Positions 54,839 to 64,000 of a stretch of DNA of 64,000 nt are shown here, in pieces (positions within the stretch are counted from its first letter, which is position 1; the number at the start of each line of letters is the position of its first letter). The DNA is from Chloroflexota bacterium (lineage in GTDB: Bacteria; Chloroflexota; Anaerolineae; Anaerolineales; Villigracilaceae): NCBI GenBank assembly GCA_013388855.1, contig JACAEM010000016.1, positions 225,634 to 289,633 of the forward strand. The letters run 5' to 3'. Below the pieces are notes generated by a model that saw only the letters and a program-made list of their open reading frames with translations, did no database searches and was not told the DNA's origin. Position numbers and translations under genes: made by a program.

Positions 54839-55441
54839 ATGACAGATCGAATCGGACTCTTCGGCGGGACGTTCGACCCGCCCCATCTGGGACATCTCAT
54901 CCTCGCTTCTGAAGCCCAATCTCAACTGGAACTCACCCGTCTGCTGTGGGTACTTACCCCTGACCCTCCTCACAAACAGGACCAGGTCATCACATCCGTT
55001 GAACACCGTCTCGCCATGGTAAAGCTCGCCATTCAGGATGACCCGGGGTTCGAACTCTCGCGCGTGGAACTTGATCGCCCCGGTCCGCACTTTACATTGG
55101 ATACCATCCGCATCGTCGCAGAACAGAATCCCGGGGCCGAGATCGTCCCCATCATCGGCGGCGATTCCCTGCGCGACCTGCCCAAGTGGCATGAACCCAA
55201 GGAAATACTGTATGCCTGTCACTGGGTGGGCGTGATGCGCCGCCCCAGCGACGCGGCCAACCTCGAAGCGCTGGAACGCGAATTGCCCGGGATCAGTTCC
55301 AAGGTCCACTACGTGGACGCGCCGCTGTTGGAGATTGCATCCCGCGACATCCGGAATCGCATTGCACATGGGGAGTCAGTCCGGTATTATCTCCCTTCAG
55401 CGGTGTACGAATACATCGAAGAGCATCACTTGTATAAATAA
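54839..55441 (+). CDS. nadD: Nicotinate-nucleotide adenylyltransferase
   Basis: A 200-residue enzyme of NAD synthesis. The HxGH nucleotidyl motif is GGTFDPPHLGHL, followed by TPDPPHKQ, IIGGDSLRDLPKWHEP and the end motif ISSKVHYVDAPLLEIASRDIR (read in two parts), where SSR-type phosphate binding occurs. The start has no Shine-Dalgarno site; TATACT ends six bases before ATG, so the message may be leaderless. It supplies the NAD used by LigA nearby only in a general sense. Confidence 0.94.
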   Translation: MTDRIGLFGGTFDPPHLGHLILASEAQSQLELTRLLWVLTPDPPHKQDQVITSVEHRLAMVKLAIQDDPGFELSRVELDRPGPHFTLDTIRIVAEQNPGAEIVPIIGGDSLRDLPKWHEPKEILYACHWVGVMRRPSDAANLEALERELPGISSKVHYVDAPLLEIASRDIRNRIAHGESVRYYLPSAVYEYIEEHHLYK

Positions 55442-55444
55442 AAA

Positions 55445-55474
55445 GAGGTCCTCCGGCATAAGCCGGAGGACCTC
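55445..55474. terminator. Bidirectional terminator after nadD
   Basis: A perfect 13-bp GC-rich stem (55445-55457 with 55462-55474) and ATAA loop, between the convergent nadD and maeB genes. Confidence 0.88.
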
Positions 55475-55494
55475 CTGTAAATTGAAACAATTTG

Positions 55495-57753
55495 TTAGCG
55501 GCTCATCGCATCCATCACAGCGACGGAAGCGATCTGCACAATGGCATTGACATCGTCGCCGGTCTGCAACACATGAACCGGAGCGCCCATGCCAAGCAGG
55601 ATTGGACCAATCGGCTTCGCCTTGCCGAGGCGGGCCAATAGCTTGTATGCGATGTTTGCCGACTCAAGCGATGGGAAGACAAGCACGTTCGCGTCTTTCA
55701 CAGCCGAGAACGGATACCGTTGTTCAATGATCTCCTCCACCACAGCCGTATCTGCCTGCATCTCACCATCCACGGGGATATCCGGGCGGCGGGATTTGGT
55801 CAGTTCAACGGCGCGCCGCACCTTGTCCGAAAGCGGATGCGGGGTCGAGCCGAAGTTCGAGAACGAGAGGAACGCCACACGCGGGTCGATCTCCAGCCGT
55901 TTGGCAAAATCCGCTGCCAGGCAGGCAATCTCGGAGAGGTCTTCTGCCGTCGGCTCGATATTGACCGTCGCATCGGTGAAGAGGTAGACGCGGTCTTCCA
56001 CAATCATGATGTACACACCCGCCGCGCGCGTTGCGCCTTTTGCCGTATGGTGGATCTGCAGTGACGGGCGGATCACTTCGGGATAATCATAGGTCAGACC
56101 GGAAACAAACGCATCCGCATCTCCCATTTTGACCATCAACAACCCAAGGATGTTCGGGTCGCTCACCAGCTTGGCGGCATCGACTTTGGTCATACCTTTG
56201 CGCTGACGAAGCTGGTAAAACGCGTCCTTGTATGTTTCCACCTTGTCGAACTTGCCGGGGTCCACAATGATGGGTTTGTACTCGAGCCCAAGGTTTTTGA
56301 GCTGCTCTTCGATCACGCCCGTACGCCCGATCAGGATCGGGGTGGCAATGCCCTCTTCCTTCACCTGATAGGCGGCACGGATAATCTTCTGCTCTTCCCC
56401 TTCTGCGAATACCACTCGCTTGGTACCGCCGGAGGAGCGCGCCTTGTTCTGGAAGAAATAACGCACCTGCTCGCCCTTGCCCTGACGATATGCCAGTTGC
56501 TCGCGATATTCGTCGATGTCTATGGTCTTGCGGGCGACCCCGGTCTTCATCGCCATTTCGGCAACCGCAGGCGCTTCCCACAACAAGACACGCGGATCGA
56601 GCGGTTTGGGGATGATATATTCGCGCCCGAACTTGATACTCTCGCCGCCGTAGGCGCGGATGACGGAATCCGGCACATCCTCCTTTGCCAGAGCCGCCAG
56701 CGCCTTCGAAGCCGCGAACTTCATTTCTTCGTTGATGGCACTGGCACGCACATCCAATGCGCCGCGGAAGATGAATGGGAAGCCCAATACATTATTGACT
56801 TGATTTGCATAGTCCGAACGGCCGGTCGCGATGATCACATCCTTGCGGGCTTCGCGCGCCAGTTCAGGCTTGATCTCAGGGTCGGGATTCGCCATCGCAA
56901 AAATGATCGGATCCTGAGCCATCGACTTGACCATTTCAGGGGAAAGCACGTTCGCCACAGACAGCCCGTAAAACACATCGGCTCCCTTTACGGCATCGGC
57001 AAGGGTGCGATGTCCCTTGTCTTCGACCGCGAGCATTTCCTTATACTTGTTCATGCCCTCCTTGCGCCCCTTGTACACAACACCCTTGGTATCGACGAGC
57101 ATGATGTTTTCGCGTTTCACACCCCATCTGATCGCCAATTCCGCGCATGAGATCGCCGAAGCGCCCGCGCCCGAAATGACCAGGCGGATGTCGCCATGCT
57201 TCTTACCCACGATCTCCAGAGCATTCGCCAGCCCGGCAGAGGAAATGATGGCCGTGCCATGTTGGTCGTCATGGAAAACAGGAATATCCAACATCCCCTT
57301 GAGAGTCTCTTCGATATAGAAACACTCCGGCGCCTTGATATCCTCCAGGTTGATACCGCCAAAGGTCGGGGAAATTGCCGCCACCACCTTGATGATCTCA
57401 TCCGGGTCGTGCGAATTCACTTCGATGTCAAAGACATCGATATCGGCGAATTTTTTGAAAAGCACCCCTTTCCCTTCCATCACGGGCTTGCTGGCCAGCG
57501 CCCCCCGGTCACCCAATCCCAAGATTGCCGTCCCATTCGAGATCACTGCCACCAAATTCCCCTTGGACGTGTACTCATAGGCATCTGCCGGGTTCTTTTC
57601 GATCTCCAGAACAGGTTCCGCCACACCGGGCGAATACGCCAAACTCAAATCTCGTTGGGTATCCATGGGCTTGGTCGGCACAATCGCCACCTTGCCCGGT
57701 TTGCCCTTCAAACGATGATATTCCAGTGCATCTTCTCGCGTGAACTTAGCCAT
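55495..57753 (-). CDS. maeB: Malic enzyme with phosphotransacetylase-like C-terminal domain (MaeB type)
   Basis: A 752-residue enzyme converting malate to pyruvate and CO2 with NAD(P)+. Malic N-terminal domain with YSPGVAEPV and a catalytic Lys in [12 protein letters not shown], the metal-binding region [11 protein letters not shown], Rossmann part ([15 protein letters not shown]) and a C-terminal half (430-750) homologous to phosphate acetyltransferase, thought to be regulatory. AGGAGG precedes ATG. No partner gene beside it. Confidence 0.94.
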   Translation of the reverse strand: MAKFTREDALEYHRLKGKPGKVAIVPTKPMDTQRDLSLAYSPGVAEPVLEIEKNPADAYEYTSKGNLVAVISNGTAILGLGDRGALASKPVMEGKGVLFKKFADIDVFDIEVNSHDPDEIIKVVAAISPTFGGINLEDIKAPECFYIEETLKGMLDIPVFHDDQHGTAIISSAGLANALEIVGKKHGDIRLVISGAGASAISCAELAIRWGVKRENIMLVDTKGVVYKGRKEGMNKYKEMLAVEDKGHRTLADAVKGADVFYGLSVANVLSPEMVKSMAQDPIIFAMANPDPEIKPELAREARKDVIIATGRSDYANQVNNVLGFPFIFRGALDVRASAINEEMKFAASKALAALAKEDVPDSVIRAYGGESIKFGREYIIPKPLDPRVLLWEAPAVAEMAMKTGVARKTIDIDEYREQLAYRQGKGEQVRYFFQNKARSSGGTKRVVFAEGEEQKIIRAAYQVKEEGIATPILIGRTGVIEEQLKNLGLEYKPIIVDPGKFDKVETYKDAFYQLRQRKGMTKVDAAKLVSDPNILGLLMVKMGDADAFVSGLTYDYPEVIRPSLQIHHTAKGATRAAGVYIMIVEDRVYLFTDATVNIEPTAEDLSEIACLAADFAKRLEIDPRVAFLSFSNFGSTPHPLSDKVRRAVELTKSRRPDIPVDGEMQADTAVVEEIIEQRYPFSAVKDANVLVFPSLESANIAYKLLARLGKAKPIGPILLGMGAPVHVLQTGDDVNAIVQIASVAVMDAMSR

Positions 57754-57866
57754 AGGGCCTCCTGTTGATGTAGATATTAAGATTATTCCACGACTTTTTC
57801 GGTTTACCTAGTTCCATTTGTCACGATTTTTCTAATGGTAACACCTCGCGCAATGAAAAAGTTATG

Positions 57867-57894
57867 TTAACAAATGTTAAAAATAATGTATAAT
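57867..57894 (+). promoter_or_regulatory. Promoter of the candidate RNA / recX-rny unit
   Basis: -35-like TTAACA (57867-57872), 16-base spacer, -10 TATAAT (57889-57894). Transcription would begin near 57901, 300 bases before recX. Confidence 0.65.
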
Positions 57895-57900
57895 TGCATT

Positions 57901-58206
57901 GACCCATTTGGGTCATCAGGAACGATATTTTCCGCCGCGCCGCGGCTTCGGCTACATCAACTCTGGAAATGAGCAAGAACCTCCCCCAATTTTGGGAGTT
58001 ATCTCGTGAAGTCAATTTAGGTAAATTTTGATAAATCACTGGACTTCGCCACCCCGACCGTTTCACCAACCGTGACCCAGCACCCCAGTCACGTGGTTTA
58101 ACCTTATCTCCCGCACGCTGCTCGCGGGACCTAAGCCTGGTCAACCCACCCAGAAATTGATCCCACAGCCGAGGCCGCCCGGACGGTCCTTTGGCTGTGT
58201 GTGTTT
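57901..58206 (+). ncRNA. Candidate structured non-coding RNA or long 5' leader
   Basis: About 305 bases with dense inverted repeats: GACCC/GGGTC at the 5' end (57901-57914), CTCCC/GGGAG (57991-58018), AACC-GTGAC with GTCAC-GT-GGTT (58068-58099), CCCGC/GCGGG (58110-58128), and a last hairpin CACAGCC/GGCTGTG (58164-58170 with 58192-58198) plus a TGTGTTTT tail resembling a terminator. It ends directly before recX. I could not match it to 6S, SRP, RNase P, tmRNA or a known riboswitch by eye. Confidence 0.4.
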
Positions 58207-58208
58207 TA

Positions 58209-58856
58209 ATGAAAAAAATTACCGGCATTGAAGTGCAGAAAAGAACTCCGAATCGGGTCAATATTTACCTCGATGGAGAGTTTGCCTTCGGACTGTCCCG
58301 CATCGTCGCCGCCTGGCTGAAAGTTGGTCAGGAGTTGGATGAAGAGAAAATTAAACGGTTGCAGGTTGAGGAGGCGCGGGAACGTGCATTCCAGCAGGCA
58401 ATGCTTTTTCTGAGCTACCGCGCACGCTCCGAATCCGAGATCCGGCAGAACCTCCGCAAGCACGAGATCCCTGAGGAAGTCATCGAGCAGACGCTTGAAC
58501 GGCTGAGGCAGGATGGGCTTGCCAATGACGGGCAGTTTGCCCGTGCGTGGGTGGAAAATCGAAACGCATTTCGCCCGCGCAGTCGCCGCATGATGGCGAT
58601 GGAATTAAAACAGAAAGGACTGAATGAAGAAGCCGTCACATCCGCTCTGGAGGATGTGAACGACGAAGCCCTCGCGTACGAAGCCGCACAAAAGAGGGCG
58701 CCCAGGTTCAAAGACCTAGAATGGATCGAATTTCGCAAGAAACTGTCCGAGTTCCTCGCGCGCCGTGGCTTTTCCTACCCGATAATCGCGCCCGTGGTAA
58801 CCCGGATTTGGAATGAAATGCACAAAGACAAACACCACTTCGAAGAAGAGGAATGA
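58209..58856 (+). CDS. recX: Regulatory protein RecX
   Basis: A 215-residue protein modulating RecA filaments. Three-helix repeats are seen in AMLFLSYRARSESEIRQNL, ANDGQFARAWVENR and RMMAMELKQKGL, the typical RecX pattern. The start is uncertain: ATG 58209 fits the family N-terminus but has no Shine-Dalgarno site; TTG 58191 and GTG 58197 are other options. recA is not adjacent. It overlaps rny by four bases (ATGA). Confidence 0.88.
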   Translation: MKKITGIEVQKRTPNRVNIYLDGEFAFGLSRIVAAWLKVGQELDEEKIKRLQVEEARERAFQQAMLFLSYRARSESEIRQNLRKHEIPEEVIEQTLERLRQDGLANDGQFARAWVENRNAFRPRSRRMMAMELKQKGLNEEAVTSALEDVNDEALAYEAAQKRAPRFKDLEWIEFRKKLSEFLARRGFSYPIIAPVVTRIWNEMHKDKHHFEEEE

Positions 58857-60385
58857 ATATGAATTTTCTCAATATCGTCATAGAGATACTTGCCTTGCTC
58901 ATTGGTGTTGCCGCCGGATATTTTTATCATCGCTATCAAGCTGAAAAGGCCCTGAAAAATCAGCAGGATAAGGCTGATAATATTTTGAAAGGCGCTAATG
59001 AACAGGCGCGTCTGATCGAAAGCCAGGCGCGTGAGAACGCCACCAAGATCGTGCAGGCGGCCGAGTCCGAGATCAAGGAACGCCGCATTGAACTGAACAA
59101 GGAGGCTGACCGCCTCGATAAACGCCGCTCCGAACTCGACAGCCGCGCCGACAAACTGGAACAGCGCGAACAAAACCTCAACAAACGCCAGTCATCTGTC
59201 GACCGAAAAGCCAACGAAATCGAAAAACTGCACGAAGAGCAGGTAAAACGACTCGAGCAGATTGCGCAGATGTCGCAGGATGAAGCGAAAAAGGAGTTGT
59301 TCGCCGCCGTTGAAAAGGAAGCACGCGGCGACATGGCGCGTATCATCCGCCAGATCGAAGCGGAAGCGCGCGAACAGGGCGAAAAACGCGCCCGTAAACT
59401 GATTGCCGATGCCATCCAGCGCGTCGCCTCCGAGCATGTGGCGGAGGTGACCCGCGCCGTCGTCACCCTGCCCAGCGAGGAAATGAAGGGACGCATCGTC
59501 GGTCGCAACGGGCGCAACATCAAAGCCTTCGAACAGGCCGCCGGCGTGGATGTAATCGTGGACGACACCCCGGACTCTGTCACCGTGTCCTGTTTCGACT
59601 CGGTTCGCCGCGAGATCGGGCGCCGCGCCCTCGCCAAATTGATCCTCGATGGACGCATCCATCCCGCGCACATCGAAAAGATCGTGGAAGACGAGACGCG
59701 CGCCGTCGAAAAAATCATCAATGAAGCCGGCGAACAAGCCGCCTACGAAGCCAACATCACGGGCTTGCACCCTGAAGTCCTGCGCATGATGGGTCGATTA
59801 AAATTCCGTACCTCCTATGGGCAGAATCAGTTGGCTCACGCCGTGGAAGTCTCCAAGCTGGCGGGCATCCTTGCCGCCGAAATCGGCGCCAATGTGGAGA
59901 TCGCAAAACAGGGCGGTTTTCTGCATGACATCGGCAAAGCCATGGACCACAACCAGGAAGGCACACACGCCAAACTGGGTGCCGAATTCTGCCGCCGTTA
60001 CGGCGTCAATTCCATTGTGGTGAATGCGATTGAGTCGCACCATCATGAGGTCGACCAACTCTCGGTGGAAGCAGTCATCGCTGAAGCCGCCGATGCCATT
60101 TCCGGCGCACGTCCCGGCGCCCGCCGTGAAGACCTCGAAGCCTATATCAAACGCATCCGCACACTCGAAGAGATGTCCATGTCATTCGAGGGCGTGCAAC
60201 AGGCCTTTGCCATCCAGGCAGGGCGCGAAGTGCGCATCATTGTCAAACCGGAAGCTATTGACGACCTCGCCTCCGCCCGATTGGCACGCGATGTCGCCAA
60301 GAAGATCGAAGAGACCATGCAATACCCCGGTCAGATCCGGGTCACGGTCATCCGCGAAACACGCACGACCGAAATCGCGAAATAA
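58853..60385 (+). CDS. rny: Ribonuclease Y
   Basis: A 510-residue membrane-anchored endoribonuclease that initiates mRNA decay. An N-terminal helix (5-23), a long coiled coil (about 28-190), a KH domain with GRNGRN (217-222), and an HD domain (His329, His358-Asp359 in FLHDIGKAMDH, ESHHHE) are all intact. Start at 58853 overlaps the recX stop; ATG 58859 has a better-spaced AGAGGA and may be used. Confidence 0.95.
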   Translation: MNMNFLNIVIEILALLIGVAAGYFYHRYQAEKALKNQQDKADNILKGANEQARLIESQARENATKIVQAAESEIKERRIELNKEADRLDKRRSELDSRADKLEQREQNLNKRQSSVDRKANEIEKLHEEQVKRLEQIAQMSQDEAKKELFAAVEKEARGDMARIIRQIEAEAREQGEKRARKLIADAIQRVASEHVAEVTRAVVTLPSEEMKGRIVGRNGRNIKAFEQAAGVDVIVDDTPDSVTVSCFDSVRREIGRRALAKLILDGRIHPAHIEKIVEDETRAVEKIINEAGEQAAYEANITGLHPEVLRMMGRLKFRTSYGQNQLAHAVEVSKLAGILAAEIGANVEIAKQGGFLHDIGKAMDHNQEGTHAKLGAEFCRRYGVNSIVVNAIESHHHEVDQLSVEAVIAEAADAISGARPGARREDLEAYIKRIRTLEEMSMSFEGVQQAFAIQAGREVRIIVKPEAIDDLASARLARDVAKKIEETMQYPGQIRVTVIRETRTTEIAK

Positions 60386-60662
60386 CAGCAGCGACGAGGG
60401 ATGTGATCGGAAACGGGTCACATCTCTTTTTTACGTCCTTCGCCCAAATGGGTCACAAATCGCGGGAGAAGGAACCGCATCCCGCGACAGCCGGGCTTGT
60501 TTCCATTTGACCGCCTGATCCAAGCGATATATTTCCCGCCAATATCGCCCCAAAGAGAGGGGAAAAGCCGCTCGAAGCGGGAATCAGGTTACAGTCCGGG
60601 TCGGAACGTGCTTGTGTATCCTCTATCCCGTGATTAGACAGATTTTTTAAGACAAAATTAAC
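60386..60662. other. Intergenic region between rny and the LacI-type gene
   Basis: A 342-bp gap (to 60727) that starts with a terminator. The middle (60435-60650) has GC-rich short hairpins (CGCGGGA.../TCCCGCG at about 60463-60486) but no gene or known motif. The last 65 bases are the lacI promoter. Confidence 0.5.
60397..60433 (+). terminator. Terminator of recX-rny
   Basis: GATGTGA pairs with TCACATC (60400-60406 with 60418-60424), with more pairs outside and a T6 run behind. Confidence 0.8.
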
Positions 60663-60716
60663 TTGACTCTTGGGTTGGATTATGAAATAATGTAAACGGT
60701 TACTGTAAACGGTTAC
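60663..60716 (+). promoter_or_regulatory. Promoter with tandem LacI-family operators
   Basis: -35 TTGACT (60663-60668), 17-base spacer and -10 AATAAT (60686-60691). Two identical operators GTAAACGGTTAC (60692-60703 and 60705-60716) directly follow and cover the start point. A LacI-type regulator is encoded 12 bases downstream, so autoregulation is very likely. Confidence 0.85.
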
Positions 60717-60727
60717 AGAAAAAACCC

Positions 60728-61753
60728 ATGACCCGGCGATCATCTTCCGTCACAATTCGTGATGTGGCACGGCAGGCAGGCGTCTCCGTTGCCACGGTAA
60801 GCCGTTATATCAATCAAAATGCGCCGGTTTCCCCCGAGGTTGCGGAGCGATTGGATAAGGTCATGACCGAGCTTAGGTATGTGCCCCATGCCGCCGCCCG
60901 CCACCTCGCATCCCGGAAGACCCGTGTGGTGGGTCTTTTACTCAACAACCTTCATAACGATTTCTTCGTCCCCCTATTGAATGGTATCGAGGCGGTCATC
61001 CGCCAGAAGGGCTATAACCTGATTGTAGCCACCTATCATGAAGATTATCGCAACCAAATGAACCCTCCGATTGGTCCCCACAACACAGATGGATTATTAG
61101 TCTTTGCAGATGGACTCTTCGATGAGGACCTGGCAAGCATGAATGCAAGCGGTTTTCCCATGGTTTTGGTTCACCGAACGCCTCCCCCCTCGCTGTCCAT
61201 CCCCAGTGTCACCGTAGAAAATGTGGAAATCACTCACAAGCTGGTAGATCACCTGATCCAGGTACACGGGAGAAGGCGAATCATGTTCCTGCGGGGACCT
61301 GTCCATCAGGAGGATTCAGCCAGGCGGGAAATGGGATACAAAGCTGCATTGCAGGCAAATGGAATTCCCTTCGACGAAAATTTAATACTTAGTGGAGATT
61401 TCGAACGCGACATCGCTTACCAGGTCATGGATCGCTTCCTTGGCAACGGAAACCGGGTCGCGTTCGATGCTGTATTCACAGGCGATGACGATGCAGCCAT
61501 TGGCGTTCTCAGGGCATTGCACCAGCATGGGTTGAAAGTGCCCGAAGATGTGGCTGTGATTGGATTTGACGATCTTGGGTTCGCGCCCTTTCTAAACCCA
61601 CCGTTGACAACCGTGCGCGCCCCAACCGAATCGGTGGGACGGATCGCCGCAGAGCGATTATTCGGGTTATTGGAGAACCGCCAGTTTGATGAAGAAGTGG
61701 TTGTCCTCCCCACCGAGATTATCTTCCGGCGCTCATGTGGCTGTTCGTACTGA
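60728..61753 (+). CDS. LacI-family transcription regulator
   Basis: A 341-residue repressor. N-terminal helix-turn-helix TIRDVARQAGVSVATVSRYIN with hinge helix PHAAARHLASRKT, then a sugar-binding periplasmic-protein fold (DGLLVFADGL, VFTGDDDAAIGVLRALH, IGFDDLGFAPFLNPPLTTVR). It ends RRSCGCSY, a Cys pair common in this family. The likely target is the sugar-uptake operon downstream; the ligand is unknown. Confidence 0.94.
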   Translation: MTRRSSSVTIRDVARQAGVSVATVSRYINQNAPVSPEVAERLDKVMTELRYVPHAAARHLASRKTRVVGLLLNNLHNDFFVPLLNGIEAVIRQKGYNLIVATYHEDYRNQMNPPIGPHNTDGLLVFADGLFDEDLASMNASGFPMVLVHRTPPPSLSIPSVTVENVEITHKLVDHLIQVHGRRRIMFLRGPVHQEDSARREMGYKAALQANGIPFDENLILSGDFERDIAYQVMDRFLGNGNRVAFDAVFTGDDDAAIGVLRALHQHGLKVPEDVAVIGFDDLGFAPFLNPPLTTVRAPTESVGRIAAERLFGLLENRQFDEEVVVLPTEIIFRRSCGCSY

Positions 61754-61855
61754 GCAAAATCCACAAAAAGGAGGTAGGAACCTTCACAAACAACAATAGC
61801 AGATATATTCCAAAAATATCGTATCCGAAATTCTAGTATGAGGAGAAAACTCACC

Positions 61856-63745
61856 ATGAAGAAACTTCTGTACCTATTGTCCCTATTGGTCATCGCTTCG
61901 ATGATTCTGTCGGCCTGCGCGCCGGCCGCGACCGAAGCACCGGCGGAAGAACCCGCCGCGACCGAAGCGCCAGCGGAAGAACCCGCCGCGACCGAAGCGC
62001 CAGCGGAAGAACCTGTGGATGCGAATGCCCTGCCCCGCAACGAAACCCTGTACTACAACGGTTTCCAGTGGAGCCCGGTTGTCGGTTGGAATCCTTATTC
62101 CAACAGCAACAATAATGGCTTTATGGCTCAACAGGATAGCGCCCGTGTAGTCATCTTCGAAACTCCGTACCTGTACAACATGCTCGATGGCAAGGTGTAT
62201 CCATTACTCGCGGATGGCGATTTTGTCTGGAACGATGCCCATACTGAAATCACCTTCAAGATTAAGCCTGCCGCCCACTGGAGCGATGGCACCCCCGTAA
62301 CCGCGGAAGATGTGGCATATACCTGGGCGACTCATGTCAAATACAATACCGGCACCGGTTCTGCGAACAAAGATTACATCGAGACCATCGAAGCAGTCGA
62401 TCCTCAGACTGTTGTGGTCAAGGCCAAGCTGGATGCCGAAGGCAAAGCCATCAATCCTTTGATCGTACAGGCCTACCTGAGCAGCAATTACGTTGCTCAG
62501 AAGGCATGGACCGAAAAACTGGAAGCACGCTCCGCCGATGCCACCGCTCTGATGGCTGATCCCGCAGAAGATGTCGTTTATTCCGGTCCGTATCACAAGT
62601 TCTTCTCTGACGACACCAAGGTTGTCCTGATCCGTGATGACAACTATTGGGGACAGGACCCCTCCATGTGGGGAAAACTGCCTGCTCCGAAGTATCTGGC
62701 GCACGTCATTTACAAGGACAATGCTGCCGGCTCCGTCGCTCTGGCTCAGGGTGAAGTGGATGTGTCACAGCAATTCAACTCCAACATTCAGGTTCTGTGG
62801 CTGAACTACGGTCTGCCCATCTCCACCTACCTGCCCGAGCCTCCCTACGGCATCGGCGCCAGCCTTCCGACAGCCTTCTTCAACCTGAAATCCCCCGGCC
62901 TGGATCAGGTTGCAGTGCGGAAAGCGATTGCCATTGCGGTTGACTATCCAACCATCATCGCCAACGCGATGACCAACCAGTCCGCCACCTTTGACCAGGT
63001 TCCGCGTTCTCTCATGAACCCGACCCCAGGTGAACAGGCCATGTATGACCACGATGCGGTCAAGGACCTGCAGTGGGCTGGCAACGACATCGAAGGCGCC
63101 AAGAAACTTCTGGATGACGCCGGTATTATCGACACCGATGGCGATGGTTGGCGTGAATACAACGGTCAGAAGCTGAGCTATGTTGCGACCTGCCCCAATG
63201 GCTGGTCCGACTGGCAGGCTGCGATCGAAGTTGTTGCTGCCGCTGGCAAGAAGATTGGCATTGAAATCACGACCAACTATCCGGAATGGGGCGTTTATCA
63301 GACCGTCGTCACCAAATCGGATGCACCTCTCCCGGAGGGCTACGACATCTTCATGATGTGGAGTGACGGCGCTGGACCGACCCAACCATGGAGCCGCATT
63401 CGCAAGCTGCTCAGTTCTGAATTCGTTGGCATGGCCGTTAACTGGAATGGTAACTGGGGTCAATATTCGAACCCGGCCGCTGATGAATTGATCAAGGCAA
63501 TTCCGACTGAGACCGACGAAGCCAAGTTGAAGGAAATGTACACAGAATTAGTCAGGATTTACCTGACCGATGTCCCCTCCTTCACACTCATGTATCGCCC
63601 GCAAAACTTCCATGCTGTGAATGAGAGTGTTTGGACGAACTTCCCGCATGAAGGCGATGGCACCAACCCGCCCGTCCCGCCGCTCGATCTGACCGATGGC
63701 TGGAGCGTCGCTGGTCTCTATAACCTTACCCTCGTTAATCCGTAA
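61856..63745 (+). CDS. ABC transporter substrate-binding lipoprotein (Opp/SBP family 5)
   Basis: A 629-residue solute-binding lipoprotein (signal ends LSAC). A linker of three [10 protein letters not shown] repeats precedes a family 5 fold with [19 protein letters not shown] and an [16 protein letters not shown] region. Family 5 proteins bind peptides or, in many thermophilic and fibre-degrading bacteria, oligosaccharides. The LacI regulator upstream favours a sugar. The ATG at 61856 is chosen with GGAG ten bases upstream. Confidence 0.92.
   Translation: MKKLLYLLSLLVIASMILSACAPAATEAPAEEPAATEAPAEEPAATEAPAEEPVDANALPRNETLYYNGFQWSPVVGWNPYSNSNNNGFMAQQDSARVVIFETPYLYNMLDGKVYPLLADGDFVWNDAHTEITFKIKPAAHWSDGTPVTAEDVAYTWATHVKYNTGTGSANKDYIETIEAVDPQTVVVKAKLDAEGKAINPLIVQAYLSSNYVAQKAWTEKLEARSADATALMADPAEDVVYSGPYHKFFSDDTKVVLIRDDNYWGQDPSMWGKLPAPKYLAHVIYKDNAAGSVALAQGEVDVSQQFNSNIQVLWLNYGLPISTYLPEPPYGIGASLPTAFFNLKSPGLDQVAVRKAIAIAVDYPTIIANAMTNQSATFDQVPRSLMNPTPGEQAMYDHDAVKDLQWAGNDIEGAKKLLDDAGIIDTDGDGWREYNGQKLSYVATCPNGWSDWQAAIEVVAAAGKKIGIEITTNYPEWGVYQTVVTKSDAPLPEGYDIFMMWSDGAGPTQPWSRIRKLLSSEFVGMAVNWNGNWGQYSNPAADELIKAIPTETDEAKLKEMYTELVRIYLTDVPSFTLMYRPQNFHAVNESVWTNFPHEGDGTNPPVPPLDLTDGWSVAGLYNLTLVNP
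61926..62015 (+). repeat. Three 30-bp tandem repeats in the lipoprotein linker
   Basis: Near-identical 30-bp units encode [10 protein letters not shown] three times. They are likely to vary in number between strains by replication slippage. Confidence 0.9.
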
Positions 63746-63760
63746 TCAGTAACTTCGACA

Positions 63761-63798
63761 AACAGCCATGTTCCAACAGCTGGGGCATGGCTGTTTTA
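63761..63798 (+). terminator. Terminator/attenuator after the binding-protein gene
   Basis: AACAGCCATG/CATGGCTGTT stem (63761-63770 with 63786-63795) and a short T-run. It would keep binding protein above permease. Confidence 0.75.
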
Positions 63799-63806
63799 CA
63801 ATAAGC

Positions 63807-63858
63807 GGTGACAGTCACTTTGCATTCATAATCTGGTTTGTCCCAAGTGACTGTCACC
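63807..63858. repeat. Palindromic repeat GGTGACAGTCACTT
   Basis: A perfect 14-bp inverted repeat (63807-63820 and 63845-63858) with a 24-nt loop. The core GTGAC-N-GTCAC is itself symmetrical. It lies between the binding-protein and permease genes. Confidence 0.8.
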
Positions 63859-63908
63859 AAATTGGTCTATTCAATCTTTATAACGGAGAGAGGAAGGAGG
63901 CGAGGGAA

Positions 63909-64000
63909 TTGAAAGGCTACCGGAAATACTTTCTGAACAAACTGGGGTGGTATGGGGTGACGCTGGTGTGCGCCTTCATACTGAACTTCATTCTGCCGCG
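63909..64000 (+). CDS. ABC transporter permease (DppB-like), 3'-truncated
   Basis: Only 30 codons are visible: a polar N-terminus ([13 protein letters not shown]) and the first hydrophobic helix ([14 protein letters not shown]), the usual beginning of an Opp/Dpp permease. The TTG start at 63909 has AAGGAGG eight bases upstream. It follows the binding-protein gene, in the usual order. Confidence 0.75.
   Translation, partial: MKGYRKYFLNKLGWYGVTLVCAFILNFILP

Larger units (their letters stand above)
57754..58208. other. Intergenic region between maeB and recX
   Basis: A 455-bp gap with no gene. Its left third is AT-rich and holds the promoter described separately. The rest appears to be transcribed as a structured RNA or an unusually long recX leader. 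Confidence 0.5.

Noticed and set aside
57901..58206. SRP, tmRNA or RNase P RNA
   Set aside because: Key signatures (SRP GGAA-loop with AGCAG, tmRNA tRNA-like end, RNase P GAGGAAAGTCC) were not found on either strand.
61926..62015. CRISPR-like short repeats
   Set aside because: Contiguous 30-bp coding repeats with no spacers, encoding [10 protein letters not shown].

Overview
The window looks like chromosomal DNA of an anaerobic, electron-transfer-rich bacterium of the phylum Chloroflexota, most likely class Anaerolineae. This is inferred from the style of the genes: lipoproteins ending their signal in AAC followed by [12 protein letters not shown] linkers, an archaeal-looking HdrABC/MvhADG set in a bacterial gene context, NrfD/multiheme clusters, and the short palindromic repeats scattered between genes. 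No rRNA, tRNA, phage or CRISPR locus was found, so the assignment is not proven. Nearly everything is coding and strand blocks are long.

Layout. (1) 1-1.2 kb: the end of a ThyX-like gene. (2) 1.2-2.3 kb: a six-heme lipoprotein with a collagen-like neck. (3) 2.7-9.9 kb, minus strand: hdrC-hdrB-hdrA-mvhD-mvhG-mvhA and a hydrogenase maturation protease, a soluble electron-bifurcating [NiFe]-hydrogenase/heterodisulfide-reductase-type complex, preceded by a perfect CRP/FNR-type operator. (4) 10.2-20.7 kb, minus strand: two transcription units for inner-membrane quinone/multiheme complexes. One is octaheme-FeS-NrfD, with a second CRP/FNR-type operator. The other is two nonaheme/cytochrome b pairs followed by a LuxR-type two-component system. 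(5) 21.2-29.9 kb, plus strand: a complete cytochrome c maturation (Ccm) operon with a CxxxY-type CcmE, which serves the roughly 50 heme sites encoded around it. (6) 30-31.6 kb: a secreted transglycosylase-like protein. (7) 31.6-38.6 kb: an AbrB-like regulator, a 13-heme lipoprotein whose frame is interrupted by one in-frame UGA followed by a SECIS-like hairpin, a lipoprotein with four rhodanese domains, a LysR regulator and a membrane HdrD-like iron-sulfur protein. (8) 38.6-51 kb: metal and stress functions (a P-type ATPase under a yybP-ykoY manganese riboswitch, an M50 protease), a cytochrome c with a peroxidase/beta-helix fusion, beta-carbonic anhydrase, an alpha-oxoamine synthase, an oxidoreductase and a SulP transporter. 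(9) 51-60.4 kb: a MITE-like element, ligA, a DAO-type oxidase, nadD, maeB, a candidate structured RNA, recX and rny. (10) 60.7-64 kb: a LacI regulator with tandem operators and the start of an Opp-type ABC uptake operon.

How it may work together (inference). H2 is handled by the cytoplasmic Mvh/Hdr complex. Quinone-linked NrfD and cytochrome b modules pass electrons to periplasmic or cell-surface multiheme cytochromes matured by the Ccm operon. A secreted 13-heme/rhodanese pair hints at a sulfur substrate. The most striking unexplained item is the possible selenocysteine codon in the 13-heme cytochrome (32265-32267).
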